Of a stretch of 64,000 bases of DNA, positions 60,030-64,000 are shown piece by piece; within the stretch, counting starts at the first letter, position 1; every line of letters begins with the position of its first letter. A program made the translations under genes and the position numbers. A model generated the notes under the pieces. The model was not told the origin of the DNA and ran no database searches. It saw only the letters and a list, made by a program, of their open reading frames with translations. Source of the stretch: Denitrobaculum sp965225735 (GTDB lineage: Bacteria > Pseudomonadota > Alphaproteobacteria > Kiloniellales > Kiloniellaceae); assembly GCA_965225735.1 (NCBI GenBank), contig CBDDBN010000027.1:372001-436000 (forward strand), in the 5' to 3' direction.

Positions 60030-60821
60030 GTCCTTCAGCAACAAATCCTTGGCCTGGTTGATTTGCGCCGCCAGAAAATTGGACCCTCCGTGATCGGGGT
60101 GAATCTTCTGTAAGAGCCGCCGATGCGCCTCCCGGATCTCCTCTTTCGAGGCGCCTGGCTCGAGTCCGAGAATCTCATAGGCTTGCTGGCGGGTCATGGC
60201 GCCCCCCGGCGCCGCGCCGCGCTCCTGACGACCGCCGGCGCCGCTGCCCCATCCGCTGCGGCGTTCACCACCCGCACTCTGATGGCCGGCCTCCTCCTGA
60301 CTGCGAGTCCCTGCGCCACTGTCCTGGGTCAGATCTTCCTGCCAGTCCGGACCGAGTCTCCGGTTCAGGTAGCTCTCCAGGACCGAAGCCGACTGCGCGT
60401 CGACCACAATCTCGTTCCAGAGCGCCATCAGCTCTTCACGGGTTAGATCGTCCAATGACCGCCCAGCAAAGTCTCCCTCGAGAACATCGCCGCTCAGGCC
60501 GCCGCTGTCGTGGTCCAGGATCATCCGGAAATAGCGGGTCACCACCTCCGAAGACTGACCGGGTTCGGGTCCCATTGCCGCCCGGAACCGGTTTTTGAGC
60601 GCCCGGAAGCGCGTAAAATACATCAGCAGCAGGGGCAACAGAGCCAGCAGCAGGGCGCCCCGCCCCGTGAACACCAGCAGGACCAGAACCAGGATGCCGA
60701 TAACGATCGCGACCCTTGGCACGGTCCTGGCGAGCGTTTTGGGATCGGCGCTGCTGTACCACTTCGCCAGAAGCAGCAGGCCGACCAGAACGCAGATACC
60801 GAGAAAAAAGTAACCGATCAT
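60027..60821 (-). CDS. membrane-anchored DnaJ-domain protein
   Basis: A 264-residue protein with two N-terminal hydrophobic helices (about residues 1-20 and 36-66). A cytosolic helical region follows, then a Gly/Arg-rich linker (GGERRSGWGSGAGG), and the J domain is at the C-terminus (AYEILGLEPGASKEEIREAHRRLLQKIHPDHGG, boundaries AYEILGL and HPDHGG). HPD is intact, so it should stimulate a DnaK. The layout resembles Tim14/DjlC-like proteins. ATG 60821 overlaps the VWA stop as TGATG. Its TAG stop lies exactly at the edge of the adjacent MITE. Confidence 0.9.
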   Translation of the reverse strand: MIGYFFLGICVLVGLLLLAKWYSSADPKTLARTVPRVAIVIGILVLVLLVFTGRGALLLALLPLLLMYFTRFRALKNRFRAAMGPEPGQSSEVVTRYFRMILDHDSGGLSGDVLEGDFAGRSLDDLTREELMALWNEIVVDAQSASVLESYLNRRLGPDWQEDLTQDSGAGTRSQEEAGHQSAGGERRSGWGSGAGGRQERGAAPGGAMTRQQAYEILGLEPGASKEEIREAHRRLLQKIHPDHGGSNFLAAQINQAKDLLLKD

Positions 60822-61579
60822 CACTTCACTTGATGTGTAAGCTGCAAAACCGGCCCGCCGGCCTTACGCCCATAATCGACCAGCGCCCGCCGTCCGCCCG
60901 CCGCATAGACAGCGACAGCCGCCAGAAGATCCCGCAACTGCCGCGCGCTCGAGGCGTCGAAGGCGCAGTAAGCGCCGCCTGAAAGCCGCGCGATCTGCTG
61001 AAATGCGCCCGCGGCAACGGGGTCGTGGCCCTCGTGGAACATAAAGCAGGGAACGCCTAGAACGCCCAGTTCTCCCGCCAGATGCCCCAGATGGTCGATA
61101 TCCTCCTCAACCGCGTCGCCGACAAACACCAGCGCCCCAACCTTTTCTTTCCGGGTCTCATCGGCCGCCCTTTTTAAGACTTTGCCGATCTGCGTATGCC
61201 CGGCAAAACAGGACACCGAAGTCATCCGGCGCAGGAGTTCCTCGGAATTGGAGAGCCAACTCGAGGCCTTGCATTCACCGAAACCCCGGTAGAAAACCAA
61301 TTGGATTTCCAGGCCGCCAAGCGCACTGGTCTCCCTGAACATTTCACCTTGGATATGGCAGGCTTGGTCCCAGGTCGGCTGACGGCTGGCCGTGGCATCC
61401 ATAGCGAAAATCAACCGGCCGCGCCCTGCCCCGCTTGCCGGGGCTGCGCTTTGTGCCACTTTGCGCAAAAACGCATCGACCTCCGCGCCCGACGAGCGCG
61501 CAACATCCGAAGAGCCTTTGCTTTGCTGCGGCGTGGCGCCGTCGCCGGAGCGGCTCGGAATTTTCTGATCACCAGCCAT
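60821..61579 (-). CDS. von Willebrand factor A domain protein
   Basis: A 252-residue soluble protein. After a Ser/Gly-rich N-terminal 50 residues the VWA domain starts LIFAMDATASRQPTWDQA, with a MIDAS of D61-x-T-x-S65 (DxTxS variant of DxSxS). SCFAGHTQIGKVLKRAA supplies the second MIDAS Thr and VGALVFVGDAVEEDID the later Asp. It is translationally coupled to the J-domain protein, suggesting a chaperone-linked assembly role. Ligand unknown. Confidence 0.85.
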   Translation of the reverse strand: MAGDQKIPSRSGDGATPQQSKGSSDVARSSGAEVDAFLRKVAQSAAPASGAGRGRLIFAMDATASRQPTWDQACHIQGEMFRETSALGGLEIQLVFYRGFGECKASSWLSNSEELLRRMTSVSCFAGHTQIGKVLKRAADETRKEKVGALVFVGDAVEEDIDHLGHLAGELGVLGVPCFMFHEGHDPVAAGAFQQIARLSGGAYCAFDASSARQLRDLLAAVAVYAAGGRRALVDYGRKAGGPVLQLTHQVK

Positions 61580-61694
61580 GCACAGGATTCCCTATCACTA
61601 TTTAGGTAGGTTCACCTTGAAGAGATTCCAGTGGCAAGAAAGGCTCACCATCATTCAGGGTTTCGACGCGATAGTCTGCGAAAGCTGCCAAGCT

Positions 61695-62681
61695 TCAGGC
61701 CTTTACAGCTGCCTCAACCTCCTCCAACAGAGGCGCAGAACCCGCTGCTCTGGCATTTTCCACCGCATTTGAAGCCGCCTTGACCGCGGCTTCATTGGCG
61801 TTTTCTTTATCGTCCTCAGCCTTCGCCGCGCCATTGCTTCCCGTCGGCTGCGCCTCGACATTGCCGGGAAGATTCAGCACATCCAGCAGTTGGCGCAGTT
61901 CCTGCCGCGCTGCAACGTGGCTGAGGCTCATGGAGACGTCGCCGGTCGCGTCCCCAAGGTCCAGCAATGTCAGCCCCTTGGGAAAGAGTTCGCGGAACAC
62001 GACCCTTTCGCCGAAACCCGGTGCAATACGGAAACGCAGTCGCTTGGAAAGCTGCTCCAACAGCTGGCCGATGTCCTTTTTGTTGCGGGCGTTGATGTGC
62101 GACAGGCGATTGCGCATCACCACCCAGTCCATGGGCGGCAAGCGGTCCATGGCCCGCTTCTGGCGCTGTTCCCAGACCATCTGGCTATAGACGCTGGGCG
62201 AGAGATAATAGTCGTCGCCATCCAGCTCGACCCGGCCCAGCATGTCCATATCGAGGAAGCTGTCGTTCAGCGGCGTAACCAGAGTGTCGGCCATAATGTG
62301 ACCGAGACGCGACAGAGAGCTATCGCTGCCGGGCGTATCGATCACGATAAAGTCGCGGTCGTCCAGCGCGGCCCAGGCGGTTTGCAGGCTCTGCTTCTCT
62401 TCCTGTTCCGCAACCTCCTGAATGTCGCGGGTCGAACTGTAGATGCGCCGGTGCTCGGGGCAATCCAACTGCAGTCCGGTCGCCTCGACATAGGCCAGGC
62501 GATTTTCCACATAGCGTGAAAAGCTGCCCTGGCGCGCATCCAGGTCCATGCTACCAACGCGAAAACCGCGCTTCAGCAGAGAGACCGTCAGATGCATGGC
62601 CGTGGTCGACTTCCCCGACCCGCCCTTTTCGTTGCCAACAACGATCACATGGGGCCGTCGGCCGCCGTGCCGATATTTCAT
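61695..62681 (-). CDS. mipZ: MipZ-like division-plane-positioning ATPase
   Basis: A 328-residue ParA-superfamily ATPase. The deviant Walker A is VVGNEKGGSGKSTTAMHL, followed by GSMDLDARQGSFSRYVENR and FIVIDTPGSDSSLSRLGHIMADTLVTPLNDSFLD (boundaries FIVIDTPG and LNDSFLD). It continues through MDWVVMRNRLSHINARNK, all characteristic of alphaproteobacterial MipZ, which forms a polar gradient that inhibits FtsZ. The C-terminus has an Ala/Glu-rich extension of about 60 residues. ATG 62681 overlaps the oxidoreductase stop (ATGA). Confidence 0.93.
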   Translation of the reverse strand: MKYRHGGRRPHVIVVGNEKGGSGKSTTAMHLTVSLLKRGFRVGSMDLDARQGSFSRYVENRLAYVEATGLQLDCPEHRRIYSSTRDIQEVAEQEEKQSLQTAWAALDDRDFIVIDTPGSDSSLSRLGHIMADTLVTPLNDSFLDMDMLGRVELDGDDYYLSPSVYSQMVWEQRQKRAMDRLPPMDWVVMRNRLSHINARNKKDIGQLLEQLSKRLRFRIAPGFGERVVFRELFPKGLTLLDLGDATGDVSMSLSHVAARQELRQLLDVLNLPGNVEAQPTGSNGAAKAEDDKENANEAAVKAASNAVENARAAGSAPLLEEVEAAVKA

Positions 62682-64000
62682 ATGACCTCTATCCATACAG
62701 CGGTGTCATGGAATACGGCCCCTCCCCGCGGGGGGCCGGCGTCCGCTGACACCAGTGCGTTGATACCAATGCCGTCCTCGAAGGCTGAGTTCGGCCAGAT
62801 ACTCTCCACCACCACGACGTCGGGTTGGAGCCCGTCAAAAGCTTTCGCATGCAAGGTGACGCGGCCCAGATCGTTGCCAAGCCGCACCTTGTCGCCATCT
62901 TCGATCCCCAGGCGTTCGCAGGCCTCAGGGTGGATCATCAAGGTCGGTCGGCCTTCGCGCTTCAACGAGCCGGGCGTTTCCGTAAACGAGGTGTTCAGGA
63001 AGGTCCGGGCGGGCGCGGCAACCAGGCGAAAGGGCTTGTCCGGCTGAGCGGCGTCGATCGCGTCCATAAAGCCCGGCAGGCGCGGCATGTCGGCGTGATC
63101 CACGCCGATTGCCGACCAGTCGGGCCGGAAATGAAAGCGTCCGTCAGCATGGCCGAAGCCGTCACTGAAGTGGGCGGTGTCGAACTCGAGCGCACAATCC
63201 CACCAGCGCGCGTCGTACATAGTCTGCGCGTCGGGCAGGTTCGAAGCCTTCAGCGTGGCATCGATCAGCTCCCACTCGCTCATCTCGAAGCCTGGATGCT
63301 TGGCGCCCAGACGATCGGCCAATGCGCAGATCACCTGGTGATTGCTGCGGCTCTCGGCGAAGGGTTCGATGACCGGTCGGGTGACCTGCAGGTGCGTATG
63401 CCCGCCGCCCTGGTAGAAATCGTTATGCTCCAGGAAGGTGGTCGCCGGCAGCACAATATCCGCCATGGCGGCGGTGTCCGTCATGAACTGCTCGTGCACG
63501 CAGGTAAAGAGATCGTCTCGCTCGAACCCCTGCTTGACCTTCAGGCTTTCGGGACAGACCACCATGGGATTGGTGTTCTGAATGAAAAGAGCCGTCACCG
63601 GCGGACCGTCGCCCAGATCCCGCGGATCGTTGCAGAGGATCGGGCCGATGCGCGACTGGTCGAAAATCCGTATCTCCGGATCGAGAACGTCCAGCCCTTG
63701 GATCAGCGTGGCATCAATTCCGAAGATCCCTGCATTCGAATAGAGCGCACCACCGCCCTCGTGCTGCCAGGCCCCGGTCACTATAGGCAGGCAGGTGGCG
63801 CCATGAACGCTGGCCGCGCCATTGCGCGAGCGGGAGAACCCGTAACCGATCCGGATGAACGCCTTTTTATTTGCGCCAAACAACCGGGCAAACTCGACGA
63901 TCTCCTCGACCCTCAGGCCGGTAATCTCCGCCGCCCATTCCGGCGTGCGCTGGGCGAAGTGTTCTTCGATCTCGCTGTCCCAGTCGGAGAGGCGCGCCAG
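62678..64000 (-). CDS. molybdopterin-dependent oxidoreductase (5' end missing)
   Basis: The C-terminal 440 residues of a DMSO-reductase-superfamily enzyme; the frame is open to the window edge. Visible are TGLRVEEIVEFARLFGANKKAFIRIGYGFSRSRNG (boundaries TGLRVEE and RIGYGFSR), FIQNTNPMVVCPES, DLFTCVHEQFMTDTAAMADIVLPATTFLEHND and the cofactor-binding C-terminal barrel with GREDGDKVRLGNDLG-like LGIEDGDKVRLGND. The N-terminal Fe-S region, if any, is outside. It resembles formate-dehydrogenase-like/anaerobic-type oxidoreductases of unknown substrate. mipZ starts in its stop. Confidence 0.9.
   Translation of the reverse strand: MARLSDWDSEIEEHFAQRTPEWAAEITGLRVEEIVEFARLFGANKKAFIRIGYGFSRSRNGAASVHGATCLPIVTGAWQHEGGGALYSNAGIFGIDATLIQGLDVLDPEIRIFDQSRIGPILCNDPRDLGDGPPVTALFIQNTNPMVVCPESLKVKQGFERDDLFTCVHEQFMTDTAAMADIVLPATTFLEHNDFYQGGGHTHLQVTRPVIEPFAESRSNHQVICALADRLGAKHPGFEMSEWELIDATLKASNLPDAQTMYDARWWDCALEFDTAHFSDGFGHADGRFHFRPDWSAIGVDHADMPRLPGFMDAIDAAQPDKPFRLVAAPARTFLNTSFTETPGSLKREGRPTLMIHPEACERLGIEDGDKVRLGNDLGRVTLHAKAFDGLQPDVVVVESIWPNSAFEDGIGINALVSADAGPPRGGAVFHDTAVWIEVI

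Overview
The window is GC-rich chromosomal DNA, densely packed with genes on both strands. It most likely comes from an alphaproteobacterium of the Rhodospirillales/Kiloniellales type. The evidence is a MipZ-type division-positioning ATPase, a phasin with candidate PhaR sites, an Anbu-like Ntn peptidase, an Rrf2/NsrR regulator, an aerobic-type molybdenum hydroxylase operon, a complete mreBCD-mrdA-rodA wall cluster and a PEP-CTERM protein. No prophage, CRISPR array, rRNA or intact transposase was seen.

Layout. 1-7.1 kb: the end of a LysR regulator, a DUF1152 protein, a PEP-mutase-family lyase, a cobalt-type nitrile hydratase operon (alpha, beta, accessory), a HAD phosphatase, an NsrR-like regulator, a 54-residue membrane protein and an SDR. 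7.2-13.2 kb: an accessory island with a YcaO protein, a large SARP/BTAD-TPR regulator, several small proteins of unknown function (one secreted and cysteine-rich) and a lipoprotein. 13.2-31.3 kb: a run of small detoxification or stress modules, each a regulator beside an effector (MarR with DoxX/GST; TetR with enoyl-CoA hydratase; LysR with tautomerase; TetR with VOC protein; TetR with AhpD-like protein and redoxin), several with readable operators. Also here are an Ntn amidase, an alpha/beta-hydrolase fused to a winged helix, an ankyrin protein and a frameshifted cyclase. 31.3-36.4 kb: a three-subunit molybdenum hydroxylase operon with a MoaD-like gene, then a DUF6152/membrane protein pair and tRNA-Lys.

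36.6-64 kb is mostly core genome: mreB-mreC-mreD-mrdA-rodA (rod-shape elongasome), ilvB-ilvN-ilvC (branched-chain amino acids), miaA, serB, phasin, the Anbu-like peptidase, a GFA protein, a lipoprotein, a D-Ala-D-Ala carboxypeptidase with SPOR domain, a cytosolic chemoreceptor, a PEP-CTERM protein, pgm-ugd-galU (nucleotide-sugar supply), a miniature inverted-repeat element, DnaJ-like and VWA proteins, mipZ and a molybdopterin oxidoreductase that runs off the window.

The best candidate for something undescribed is the YcaO/SARP island at 7.3-13.1 kb. It has a peptide-modifying-type enzyme, a dedicated-looking regulator and short Cys-containing proteins, but no recognisable E1-like partner, dehydrogenase or exporter. 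Two palindromic elements whose edges coincide with gene stop codons are the most interesting non-coding structures.
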